Below, in pieces: positions 12,105 to 22,575 of a stretch of 64,000 nt of DNA. The stretch's first letter is position 1, and every line of letters starts with the position of its first letter. The notes beneath the pieces are model-generated. The model was not told where the DNA came from. It made no database searches and saw only the letters and a list, made by a program, of their open reading frames with translations. The stretch is from Cristatella mucedo (taxonomy: Eukaryota; Bryozoa; Phylactolaemata; Cristatellidae). Made by a program: the position numbers and the translations under genes. Where the stretch lies: assembly GCA_009760855.2 (NCBI GenBank), contig WPIO01000035.1, forward strand, positions 3,311,001 through 3,375,000. Reading direction: 5' to 3'.

Positions 12105-12886
12105 CCTTGCCAGTAAGTTCCAGGTTGATTTTAGAGCTTATAACTCAGATGAGTCGGAAGTGCTTCGGCTGTACAACGACCGGTTAAGGAATGCAGACAA
12201 GGTTAGAGTAGCTCTGCTTGCTTTGCTTAACTTTCCGCCAGCTTTTGATACTACCGATCACCAAGTCTTTTATGAGTGATTCTAATCTCGCCTGGAAATT
12301 ACCGGAACTGCATTGCAATGGCTTATGTCCTGTCTCAGTGAGAGACTCCGGAGTATTGATACGAATGGGCAAAGATTCCGAGGAACCTCTGAAATATGTG
12401 ATACCTCAGGGGTCCGTGTTTGGTCATGTTCTTTTCATGTTTTATACTCTATCTCTTGCCGATGTGATAGCCAAGCACAATCTAGGCCTTCGCTTCTATG
12501 TGGATGACACTTATTTTATCTTCGCTCAAATCCCTCGCTGCCCTCAAGCACTTTGAATTCTCTCAACTCCCTGGCTGTTTGTATTCTTGACATCGGCACA
12601 TGGATGGAAGTGAATTTTCCTATGTTGAACGCTGGAAAAAAATTGCCACTTATGGGTGCACCAAGTGTGATTCAGAAATTTAAAAGGCTTACACTCGAAA
12701 ATGACTCTACTGGCGTATCTCCTGTTGAATTTGCACGAAATGCAGGTGTCCTGTTCGAAAGTGAGTTTTCATTAAATGACCACATCAGCTCCACAATCAA
12801 GTCTGCCTTCTTTCAGCTACACAACCTTGCTAAAATTCGGGCTGTCTTGGGCAGGGATACGATATCTAAGTTGATACAGGCAATTG
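12105..12886 (+). mobile_element. L2-A LINE RT fragment, decayed
   Basis: Degenerate L2-A reverse transcriptase in forward orientation. Recognisable pieces are 'LASKFQ', 'AFDTTDHQV' (block A; normally AFDTIDH), 'LEITGTALQWL', 'SIDTNGQR', a broken 'VPQGSVLGPVLF' region and 'FYVDDTYF', with both active-site Asp residues retained. The post-RT segment 'VIQKFKRLTLE' and 'SEFSLNDHISSTIKSAFFQL' follows. Stops and frameshifts separate these pieces, so it is dead. The copy stops abruptly at about 12881-12886, where an inverted L2-A copy begins. Confidence 0.9.
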
Positions 12887-13415
12887 CGACGCTCACGACA
12901 GACAATCCTAGCTGCAGAGTTTTGCACCAGCAGCAATCGCCTGATCACACATGCTGGTAGACCAGTAAGCAGTGAGTTACAGAAGTCGAGACGGGATGTC
13001 ACGAATGCATGGACCAACTTGGACGTGGTATGCTTATCTAAACAAGTCCGAATTTAAGCAATGTTATGAAGCTGAAAATATGCAGATTTAACTGTGGAGC
13101 TGATATGGTCATCTAACGAGATGTCGCTTTGGAAAATGACACCTAGATTTCGCTCTGATTCTACAGGAGATATGCTGGCAGAGCCAATTTTGACCGTCAG
13201 CCTTTCCAATTTCTGAATTACACTGAGTTTGCCCATAACTAGTAAGTTAGTTTTAATCATCGTTTAGTTTTAGAAAATTTGCTGCCATCCATGTGCGTAT
13301 GGCAGCAGTACATGCAGCGAGTTGAGAAAATTTGAGGTGCTCGAAGGCTGGAAGGGATCAAAGCAAAGGTGTAACTGAGTGTCATCCGAATAGAAGTGAA
13401 AGCCTAGATGGTCCT
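12884..13415 (-). mobile_element. L2-A LINE fragment, inverted to its neighbour
   Basis: Minus-strand L2-A covering the segment from the RT active site ('FYSDDTQL'-like region near 13390) through 'VIQKLERLTVKIGSASISPV', 'ISLDDHISSTVKSAYFQL' and 'FVTSRLDFCNSLLTGLPAC'. It lies tail to tail with the plus-strand copy at 12105-12886, and the two share several hundred bases of sequence in inverted orientation. It is truncated at both ends, with no 3' UTR. Confidence 0.9.
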
Positions 13416-13639
13416 CCTCGGGCTCGGCGTTGGCTTCTCAAACGATGGCAAGGTTCCCTTTACAAGATGAACGTTCTCTTATACCACTGCAATACCCAAA
13501 GAGGTATCACTGGTGCAGAGCTTCTGGAAGAGCCTGCAATTGCTCCGTAGTGCGAAAAGTGTATCAAGATAGCTTTTGCTCTCTGGATATAATTACTCAA
13601 GAGTTCCCACAAAGAAAGGCAGCTCTACTTCTGACCTCT

Positions 13640-16010
13640 GCCCTTATGACAGAAAGTACTTCGCGAAACCTGCCAACTTAGTAGTACCTGCGGGCTGCAG
13701 CTTTCTTAAGAGGATCCTGGTAATTTGCAACGTAATGACAATATCTCTAATGATGTCCGTGGTTTCAACGTCCGCTAATAGGTCAGGCGATAGCAGGCTG
13801 TTTCCACCCTCAATGAACATGTTAATGGTGGCCAGCTGTCCCATAAAATCTGACAGGGCAGAAAATTAAAGGTTCACGACATGGTCATACATGGCCCTGA
13901 CCACGGCATCTCCGGAACGCAATGGCAGAGAACGTGAGGCAGAGTTTCTGCTAGCTCTTGGCAAAGGTGGCGCGCTGCTGACTGGTTCCAATCGCTCGGT
14001 GGCCCAGTCAAGCACAGGCAGCAAATTAATTACATGCGATGGACAAAGAGCTTTGAAAGTCCAGCTGAGACCGTTTTCGATGAAATTGCTGTGAATTTCA
14101 AAGCGGTCGGTTTGAAGTTTCCGAACACTTTTTCTGATCAACTTTTGGAGGCCCTGGGATCTATGCTATAGCCGACCTTGACAGGCTCATTGAGCGAGTG
14201 GCCATCTTTGGTGAGAAGGTCGAGTCGATTTTCCCACCACCATGGTGGACGAAAGAGGCTTAATAGCTTACAACGTCGATGCTGACCCCAGCTTTCCTAA
14301 TCATTTGGGATAATTCACACACAGGGAAAACGCTTTAGCACCACTCCCCATGGCTGTATCATCCATCGGCAGACTGCTAGGGAAGAGCGAGCTTTGCTCC
14401 TCTATTACAGTCGCACGAGTGCTAAAGTACCGTGCAGCTAGGTCGAGCCGGAGGTAAACAGTAAACAGTCGAGTCCAAAGAGCTCACCATCGTGGAAGCC
14501 TAGCTGGCCCGCAGGATACATACATTGTCTCAGAGCGTCACCTTTTCAAGTCTACCAACAGTCTACCCAGGGCAGAAGAAGTGAGCAGATGAACAATGGC
14601 TGCCTGCGTCCCTGCAGAGACCCATTACTGCCTTCTGCATAGGCACAATTAGTGTAGCTGGCACTTTCATTTAACCGGCATAAGTAGTTTTGTCTGGGCA
14701 AGATGAACGTTCGCAGGGAAACAGCATCAGCTATAGCCAAAGCTTCTGTCGCCGATGGTCTTTAAACGTAAGAAGGGAGCAGCTAATTAATTATTCATAG
14801 AGGACAAGGGAATGAGAAGGCTGGAGATGGTGCAGCAATTCAGCTGAGTATGAATAAAACTAAGCCGCAACGGGCCTTGTAAGCTGATCAACCGGGAGCA
14901 TTCACAGTTTCTTCAGCAAAGAAGGCACGTTGCTGAAAACCTCGGAAATTTTTAAACTTACATCCGAATTCATCATCAGCGGCAATGGCCTAATGGTTCA
15001 CGAATTTGCTATCCCCTAACTGATACATGAGGCTGCCATGCATGCAGCCGACGCTTAGAGCTGGCTGAGCTGGCCCACTGAGCAGTGCTTCTCTAGAAAA
15101 AGGCGAATGCCAACGAGCCGAATCCTCTCCCACTGGAACGAGCTGCTGAAGACCGTCGCATGTCGCCGAGAAGATAGCAAGGTCATCAGCGAGTGCACAG
15201 ACTTCAAAACAAGTCTGCCAACTGGAAGCCAGTATCGCTTGGATGACGTGGTCCGAGGCCCGATAGAAGGCTATGGGTGTTAGCGGATCACCCTGTCTGA
15301 CGTCCGTTGACGACTCCACGGACATAGAGCATGACTGACGATTCGCCGTACAGCCTCTCAATCAATCTGCCGAAGGCAAAGCCAGTGCTGACCGTATGAA
15401 GCCTCAGAAAGGGAGACGCGTGTGAACACGCGTTGCTTGCAAAATGAGTTTTGAAGGTCGGGTAAGGCCACAGACAGAGAGCGATTGTTCAAAAAGTTGC
15501 ACTCGCAGTACTGAAGCTGCCCCAATCAGGAATGAGTGCTAGCGGCAGCCCTTGAAGCCTGACAGGAAACCCCTCAGCTCGCCAGAGAGCTAGCCACCTG
15601 TCCGAAGATGACCAACCAGCCTCTAGGCCATCAGCTAGACAGCAGCTTATCAGGCGTTGACAGAAAAGTAATCGGCTTTAAGTTGCCCAGATAGTGTGGT
15701 CTCCCACCCAGCCCCACCTTAAGGAGCAAGAAGATCCACCCAAACCGTGCATGATCGAGGCTCGTCGCCCAATTTAAGCATGCACTCAGCATAACTCACT
15801 TTGAGATGGCAGTTAGGATTGTAAAATGAATACCAAACCGATGAAGCACGCCGCAGCAAAACACCCAAACAGAATGCTACGGCACAAATTGGCACGCCCA
15901 CGAAGGCCAAATGGTGTATTTCGACATCTTCCTCACTCGGGCCTGCTGTAGTGAACTCGCCTTCACTCTGGCCTACTCTCGCTAACTGTACAGCCAACTT
16001 TCGATAGGAC
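13640..16010 (-). mobile_element. R2/NeSL-like non-LTR retrotransposon relic
   Basis: Minus-strand relic of a LINE unlike the L2 families. Going 5' to 3' on the minus strand, around 15.7-15.4 kb are 'LKPITFLST' (RT block 1-like), 'RLVGHLRTGG' and 'RGFLSGFKGC' with 'HSFLIGAAS'. Around 15.36-15.0 kb are 'RGCTANRQSCSMSVESS', 'VRQGDPLTPIAFY' and 'CALADDLAIFSA' (the A-x-D-D active site). This block order matches site-specific, R2/NeSL-type RTs. Downstream frames at 14141-13644 may be its C-terminal part, but I see no clear zinc knuckle or endonuclease motif. Stops and frameshifts make it a pseudogene. An L2-B fragment interrupts it at about 14735-14975. Clade assignment rests on motif style only. 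Confidence 0.55.
14735..14975 (-). mobile_element. L2-B LINE fragment
   Basis: Diverged reverse-oriented L2-B piece. It starts at the 'aaagcttctgtcgcc' block and continues with counterparts of 'cagctaatttattg', 'ggccttgt' and 'agcaaaggagacacg', as seen in the better copies at 46.4 and 48.2 kb. It sits inside the R2/NeSL-like relic, so it probably inserted later. Confidence 0.7.
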
Positions 16011-16182
16011 CATTCACTTACCTATACTTCAACGCTAAAGTATTTGGACAGCTGGGGCAGCTGACGTGACGGATCCTTACTCACTGGCATGCCGAGGAAA
16101 AATGTCAAACGTTTGTGTAACCAAATGTATGCCAACTGGTTGAAATGAGAAAAACCAACATGCTCTCGTAATTATCACTCAT

Positions 16183-16396
16183 AATAATAATAATAATGCA
16201 CTTGATAAAGCGCCCTCAGAGAACTCAATCTCTCTCTAGGCGCTTTACATTTGCTGCAAAGGGAAATGCAATTGAATGGTGAGTAATATCATGCTTGATA
16301 AGCAACATGAATAACATGTTGGAGGTGACATGCACAGGGTCAGCATGCAAATGTGGTTAGTGGCAGCATGCACAGTGTCAGCATGCGTAAGCAACT
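16183..16396 (-). mobile_element. L2-A LINE 3' end, well preserved
   Basis: Near-consensus L2-A 3' UTR in reverse orientation. An (AAT)n tract is followed by 'gcacttgataaagcgccc', 'tcagagaactcaatctctct', 'aggcgctttacatttgctgc' and the 'gggtcagcatgcaaatg' block. Its close match to copies at 27.8, 41.8, 52.9 and 57.7 kb points to a relatively recent subfamily. No coding sequence is present. Confidence 0.9.
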
Positions 16397-16404
16397 CATC
16401 ATAC

Positions 16405-17235
16405 TTAATTTATTGTGCTAACATGGCGTCGCGTAGTTCCATATTTTTAACGAGCTGTCGTACTCTCCCAAGCATGGAGCTGACCAAACGCTCGCAAACA
16501 TCGGAAGTAATTCTACTCCAGGCTTGTTGAAAGTAAAGAAAAACTTAACTTTGGCGGTGGTGTGCTTAGGATCACCATTGTGCTGAAAATTATTATCCAG
16601 TCCATGAAGTGTCATCACCCTTGAGAGTCCAAGCTTTTTGAAGAAGTCTAAATAGAGTCTTGGATCATGACTAGGTCATGATTAGTCAAATAGTCTTGGG
16701 TCATGATGCTCGCTATACGGTGCAAGGCTCCGAAGTCATTTCTGCTGAAGTACTCACATACCATGGCACATACTCCCCCGAATATGACAGCTGGGTGCAG
16801 GCATTTTGGTGAGTAGGCTTTGATGGATGGCAGACGCACGTAAAGCTTTCTTTTGCAGTTCGAAAAAATCGTGAACTTTATTTCGTCACTCCATTGACTC
16901 TAAACCAAGCAGTCCAGTGGATTCGAGCCTTAGGTCACTGTCAACGACGTACCATATTCTTTGCCGACAGAAGAGGTTTTCTCTTCGCAGATCGAAAATA
17001 CAGACCCGCCTCATCTAAGCGCCTTCGGACAGTGTCACCGCTCACTCGCTACTCAGACGATGCATGCCGATATTTGATATAAGCTTTTACCAAAGCAATA
17101 CGATCTTTTAACGCTTCCAAGTTTAGGATGGTGTTTTCCCAATTTAGTGGTAGCACCGAGCCGGCCCGACAGTGCAGCATTTTCAGGGCTTCCGATCTTC
17201 TTCACGCATTACGAAACCGTACTCTGGGTATTGAT
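16405..17235 (-). pseudogene. Tc1/mariner transposase relic
   Basis: Reverse-strand relic of a Tc1-like DNA transposase, a cut-and-paste enzyme acting on terminal inverted repeats. From N to C terminus one can read 'SGDTVRRRLDEAGL' (second helix-turn-helix), 'KRKPLLSAKN', a diverged 'KCLHPAVIFGGVCAMV' (usually K-ptVk-hGGgsvMvWg), 'NGDPKHTTAKVKFFF' (second catalytic Asp region, usually QDNdPKHta) and a C-terminal 'RLVSSMLGRVRQLVKN' ending in a stop near 16410. The expected SPDLNPIE block carrying the third acidic residue is absent: the DPKHT segment joins the 'FQQAWSRI' helix almost directly. Stops and a frameshift are present too. I could not define terminal repeats. Confidence 0.85.
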
Positions 17236-18461
17236 TTAATAGCAGCAATCTGACAGCACGAGTACCCAGTCTAGTACAGCGCCTGATGCTGCCACTCGCG
17301 AAGCTCGACGGTTCGGCCACCTTCAGCTTGACCGGTGGGCTTTTCCCGGTGAATTAAGTGTTCTTCAATGGGTTCGCTGTACAGTTTTGGCTTGACACAG
17401 CCTCACGGTTCCTTCATGAACTGATGAAGGGTCGTATCTCGAGGTTCTGTTCTAGTCGAACAGCCATTCTAAAGGAGTTTAAAGGGTTTTTGACTAATTT
17501 TGGGCATAATGTCGATACATTGCCCAACTATCATGGCAATTCATACTTGGGCATTCAATAATTGGCAGGCAGAACCAGCATCACAGCTCCAGTCTAGTCG
17601 GCGGCTTATTAAAAGATGGTAATCGAGCAAATCTGAACCGTCTAAATACTTTTGTATTTGAGTGTGCATATCCTTATCAAAGAAACCAGTAATAAATATA
17701 CATCAAAGTACGAGATCACGAAAAGACCTAAAAGGGCAGCCGCTCAAATGAAAGGCCATAATTCAGTCTGCTTGTCCATAAACAGACGTCAAAGGGCCAC
17801 AACAGGGCCATTGCTTGAACATTAACCAACAAGGATTAAGCACACGAACTTGTATGAACTCCGGGTGGTATGCCGCTGGTGTGGCATTATATGCTAGACA
17901 CAGATGCACTGAATTCCGTGTGAGTAAGCCAGAGCAGACCATCCAGCTTGGGGGTCGCAGGAAACATGCCGTAAAGGGGATTTGCAGGACCATTAACGAC
18001 TCGCTGCTTCTGCGCTTCACAAAGCGTGTGCCAGACTACCAGGTCTCCCTGGTACATCGTCGTTATTGGCTGGCTGATGCACCTCACGGCTCGCCGCCTA
18101 TTGTATCGGTACAGCTACAGCAGCGATGCTGCCGCTCTGGGACATGGCCGGCCATTGTTGAACGGTACCACTATACCACGCCTGGTGGTTCAATATCCTC
18201 TTGGCTCCCCTTTTAGCTTTACCGTTCGAACGTGCTCGCTGAGCTTGGCTCGAACATAGGCTGTCACGTAGCCACACCATGAAAGATGTCACGTAGCCAC
18301 ACCATGAGAGATTATCCGCTAGTTTTCGAAAAGCCAGTGAAAGATCCTTTGGTTACTCTGCCGTTGAAGCAAGAAATCCTGGTATACGCAAGCAGCTGTC
18401 TGTCAAACTCCTATGTCTGACCGGCTTAGCCCGCCCAAGTCATCGGCCATGGGTATACATA
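17236..18461. other. Unassigned; open frames on both strands
   Basis: The left part may include the 5' flank or inverted repeat of the Tc1 relic. Overlapping frames at 17763-18292 (the longest about 133 codons, plus strand) lack recognisable motifs. A 25-bp unit beginning 'tgtcacgtagccacaccatg' is duplicated in tandem at 18262-18310. Confidence 0.35.
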
Positions 18462-18600
18462 ACTCATGTGTATAGCTCCCTGAGAGAGCTTAACCCCTAC
18501 CCAGGCGCTTCGCATATGCCACGGGGCTGGAGCCCGCGACATCGGCCAGACTTTTTTTTGGGCAAAAAACTTTAACCACTGGGTCAAGCCAGCGCAGAAG
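18462..18600 (-). mobile_element. SINE-2 copy
   Basis: Reverse-oriented SINE-2. The LINE-derived tail ('tgtatagctccctgagagag', 'cttaacccctacccaggcgc') is followed by the B-box-like 'gggctggagccc' and the A-box region ('aaccactgggtcaagcca'). An internal poly-T stretch ('agacttttttttgggc') lies in the middle. More diverged than the 9.1-kb copy. Confidence 0.65.
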
Positions 18601-18899
18601 ATAGCATGCTAGATTCAATAGGCAAAGCGGATGTTATCAGCAGCAAGCACAGGATATCTTCAGCCAGTGAGAGAGCGTCTCTGGTCATATTGGTCATGAA
18701 TAGAGATGATTCTCGGCAAGCTGGCTACATAATTTTTATCTCCCGACACTGAGCACTACTAGCGTTTTTAGGCAATTGCAAAATTATCTTCAGCAATTTG
18801 AAGTTATTTCGAACATTGTATTCTGAAACCAATACAAATAAAACCTGCTTCAAGATAACTTGTTTGTTTTTTTACCATAGTGCATAGGAAATTACGTGC
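18601..18899. other. Unassigned
   Basis: Short AT-rich spacer between SINE-2 and the next L2-A tail. Nothing recognisable. Confidence 0.4.
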
Positions 18900-19146
18900 C
18901 CCTGGACATCCTTGATGTGCTTATGCGTGCTGATACTGTGCATGCTGCCACTAACCACATTTGCATGCTGACCCTGTGCATATCATCCCTAACCATATTA
19001 TTCATTTTGTTTGTTTTTCAAGCATGATTTTACTTACCATTTAATTGAATTTCACTTTGCAGCAAATGTAAAGCGCCTAGAAAGAGATTAAGTTCTCTGA
19101 GGACACTTTATCAAGTGCATTGTTATTACTATTATCATTATTAAAC
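18900..19146 (+). mobile_element. L2-A LINE 3' end
   Basis: Forward L2-A 3' UTR with the blocks 'gcatgctgccactaaccaca', 'gcatgctgaccctgtgcata' and 'gcagcaaatgtaaagcgcc', then 'agaaagagattaagttctct' and a degenerate (ATT)n tail. It lies just upstream of the most complete L2-A copy but is a separate insertion, because that copy begins with endonuclease sequence. Confidence 0.9.
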
Positions 19147-19559
19147 GCCCATTGCTTGGAACTGGGTCTACATTTCCAGCGGTGGTGGGTTAGATTTTCC
19201 GGCCGCTAGTATCCAGCTTATTACTTACGATCGTGCTTACTTATTTAAGATTCGTAATCGTCGCTTACGTGCATTCGTAATTGCTGCTGATGGCGATAAG
19301 GTCCGTGAAATTTGCATTAGCAGAAGAAAAGTGCTGTGAAGCGCGTGCTGAGGCTCCGCTCATTTCCCAGCATTGTCTCGAACCACTCTAAGCAATCTTC
19401 CTTACGTCTCGCTGCGCATTGATCTAACTTAGTGGATCGGAGGGCCCGCTAGCTTAAAATTTCTAACATCGTCTCGAACCACCCTAAGCAATCTTCATCA
19501 TGCTATGGCTAGTGTGAGTTTCTCTCAGACGTCACCAGCCCTGTTAAAACCCCGGCGGG
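19147..19559. other. Unassigned, possible L2-A 5' UTR
   Basis: No gene seen. Two near-identical 'cgtctcgaacca-c-ctaagcaatcttc' segments occur about 110 bp apart (around 19.37 and 19.47 kb). The region precedes the L2-A endonuclease and might include its 5' UTR. Confidence 0.3.
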
Positions 19560-22500
19560 CCATATTAATACTCGTCTTTGAAATTCCCACTCATTTTGCA
19601 ATAAGCCCTTAATCATACGTAACTTAACTACTGAGAAAGAATTAGACCCGTTCACATTGACCGAGACCTGGCTGAAATCGGTTAACTACATGGCTATTAA
19701 TGGCGTAACCCCAACAGACTTTGCCTTCTTCCATAATCCTAGATCAATACAAAATGGTGCTGAAATCGTTGTTATCGCATGCTCATTCTTCAGTTTCAAG
19801 TCTTTTGCAGTCCCCTGGAAGCAGTCTTTTGAATCTTTAGCTTAGTGTCTTTCCGACAACTAGTTGCCAATGATGGCACTAGTTTAATGCTCAAGAGACT
19901 AATTCCTCCCTTATCTCAGATTTCTCTGATCTAATTTCAATTCTGTAGGCAAAACTTGATATTTGCTCGTTATGTGTGGTTTTATTATTCATTTTGATAA
20001 CGTATCTAACGCTTTTAGCACCAAATTTAATGCACTGAATAATTCCTTGTCTCTTTGGGCTCATTTGCATGACTCTACTCACATCAAGTGCCGCACATTT
20101 GACCAAATCTCGCCCACAACTGCATGCTATCATTACTTACTATCACCCAATTCCAGTTATCTGACCGTATGCAGATCTCATTCAGTTTCCAGTGTGCGCC
20201 CTCATCTGCATCCAAAGTCACCTGCAAATCGCGAAACGTTACGACTCCTGATATCGATGCTGTCCGCGCAAGAATATCTTGGTCACCCCTGTTTCTCAAT
20301 TCCCCATTTCGACCTGCCATAATTAGTAGAGTACTACAACACGATACTTGCTGATTTGCTTAACGAATTTGCGTCTCTGACTCGGTGCAGTGTCAACCCT
20401 CGCTCAGACTTCCTGCAGTTTACTGAAGACCTTAACACAGCTAGGTCTACTAAGCACAAGCTTGGAAAAATATATACAACATCGGGACTTATAGTCTATC
20501 GACAGGCATATAAGGACAACTCTACTGCAGATCGTACTAATCAATCCTAGCAAAGGCAAATTCTAACTTCCACACACACACAATTGTTGAATCACACATA
20601 CACAATCCAAACATACTGATGTCTACGATCGACCATCTCCTTAACCGCTCCAAGATTGGTTCCTTTTTTATTTTGATGATCTAGGCGATCGCTTCGCTAG
20701 TTTGTTTTGTCAACAAGATAGACAAAAATCAGGAAAATCAATCTATCCCTAAGGTAGCAGCATCCCCTCTGGATTCATTTCTCCTTATTAAGCACCCCAC
20801 CCAAATGGCTACATTAAAGAAGGCCCCGAATGACCTCATTCTCAAGTTCATGACCCAATCAAAGAAGAAAACCAGACATCCACACCACAGTCCCATTTCC
20901 TGCTGCTGCTACGCATACCTAACATCATATGTCATTAGCAGCAGGTTTAAAAACTAGCAACTAAGCAACTTTAGCAACTTTAAAAAAGCTGTAGTCCGGC
21001 TACTACTCAAGAAATCAACAATAGGCCAAGAGAACGTGTGGAACTTAAGACCAGTGTCCGTTATACCATTTTTATCAAAGATACTGGAACCAGCTGTGGC
21101 AGACTAGCTTAACTCGGATGCTAAAACTTCACACCTAGATAATAAGTTCCAGTCTGGCTTTTGAGCTAGTCACTCTACAGAGTCAGCCTAGTTTTGGGTG
21201 TACATATTTTTACGAATGTAGACTTAGGTAGAGTCTCTCTGCTTGTTTTACCTGGTTTTTCGGCAGCATTTGATACTATCAATCACCGAGTTCTTCTTGA
21301 GCGCTTCTCATCTCGCCTGGCCATCACTGCCATTGCACTGCAATGGCTTAAGTCTTATCTCAGTGGGAGACTCCAGAGTATTGTTTTGAACAGAAAAAGA
21401 TCATACAAGGAGCCGCTGAAGTATGGGGTACCTCAAGGCTCTGGGCTCGGTCCGGTTCTTTTTACGTCTTATACTCTCCCTCCTGCCGACGTGATTGCCA
21501 GGTGCAACCCAAGCTTTCACTTAAATGCTGATGACACTTATTCAATGCTGATGACACTTTGAGTTGTACGTTTGCTTTGAACCCTGCCAGCCCTCCAGCA
21601 CGTCGAATTCACTCAACTCCATTGCTACATGTATTTGTGACATCTGCACATGGATGGCAGAAAACTTTCTTAATGATTGATGATAAAATCAACTTACCAG
21701 TTATGGGTAAACCAAGTGAGGTTCAGAAAATCGAAAACATGTCGCTTGAAAAAAATTGGTTCTACCACCATATTTCCCATTGAACGTGCACAAAATCCAA
21801 GTGTCATTCTTCAAAGTGACCTTTCATTCACCGGCCACATCAGCTCCACAGGCTTTTGTAGACAGGAATACTGCATAAATTATTCCTTGCATTTGCGACA
21901 TCCGATCTCGACTTCTGCCTCTCACTGCTTGCTGGTCCACAGGCCTGTCAAATCAGGCACCTACTGTTGGCTGCAAAAAATATTTGTGAGAGTTGCTGCT
22001 AACACATCACGCCACTTCTCACTGACCTGCACTAGCTCCCTATCAAGCAATGCATTGACTTCATAGTTCTGACCCCCACTTTTAGGTCCTTCAATTCTCT
22101 GGCTTCAGCCTAAATGTCCAATCTTCTCCACCACGTGGCTAAGCGTCGTACGAACATCTTTTCTGAATTGAATTGCTTAACTATACCTCGTACAAACCTC
22201 AAATTCCTTGGAGACAGTGGCTTTAGTTCGTACACTTCCAAAGCGTGGAGCTCACTTCCGACTGGTGTCACGACATCCCCTGGCTTAACGACACTTAAAT
22301 TGAAACTAAAAACTCGTTGATTAATCAGTATTTAGTGGTTCCATTTTATTCTTCCTTTGAGGGCTTATGCGTGCTGACACCTTGCATGCTGCCAATAACC
22401 ACATATGAATGCTGACCCTATGCATGTCACCTTTAAATATGCCGCACTTGATCGCATTGAGCATGCTATCATAAAGTGGTCGATCACGCTTCCTTTGCAG

Positions 22501-22575
22501 CGAATGTAAAGTGCCTATACAGAGATTAAGTTCTCCGTGGGCGCAATACTAATGTATTAATATAGTAAAATAACT
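19560..22575 (+). mobile_element. Most complete L2-A LINE (EN, RT and 3' UTR)
   Basis: Retrotransposon encoding an APE-type endonuclease (target nicking) and a reverse transcriptase. Endonuclease relics are 'LTTEKELDPFTLTETWLKS' near 19.64 kb, 'CGFIIHFDNVSN' (from CGDFNIH) near 19.97 kb and 'STHIKCRTFDQI' (from THIKGHTLDLI) near 20.08 kb. RT follows: block A 'FSAAFDTINHRVLLERF' near 21.26 kb, 'YGVPQGSGLGPVLF' near 21.42 kb and 'NADDTYS' near 21.53 kb, with both active-site Asp retained. The C-terminal 'LHLRHPISTSASHCLL' and '(N)LKFLGDSGFSSYTSKAWSS' regions precede a 3' UTR with 'gaatgtaaagtgcctata' and an AT-rich tail. Frameshifts and stops throughout make it inactive. No ORF1 was seen. About 3.0 kb, close to the usual size for an L2 lacking ORF1. 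Confidence 0.85.

Noticed and set aside
17763-18292. A host gene from the 133-codon plus-strand frame
   Set aside because: Equally long frames overlap on the minus strand, no motif, and no start or splice support.
18262-18310. 25-bp direct duplication as a target-site duplication
   Set aside because: The copies are adjacent with nothing inserted between them; a simple tandem duplication.
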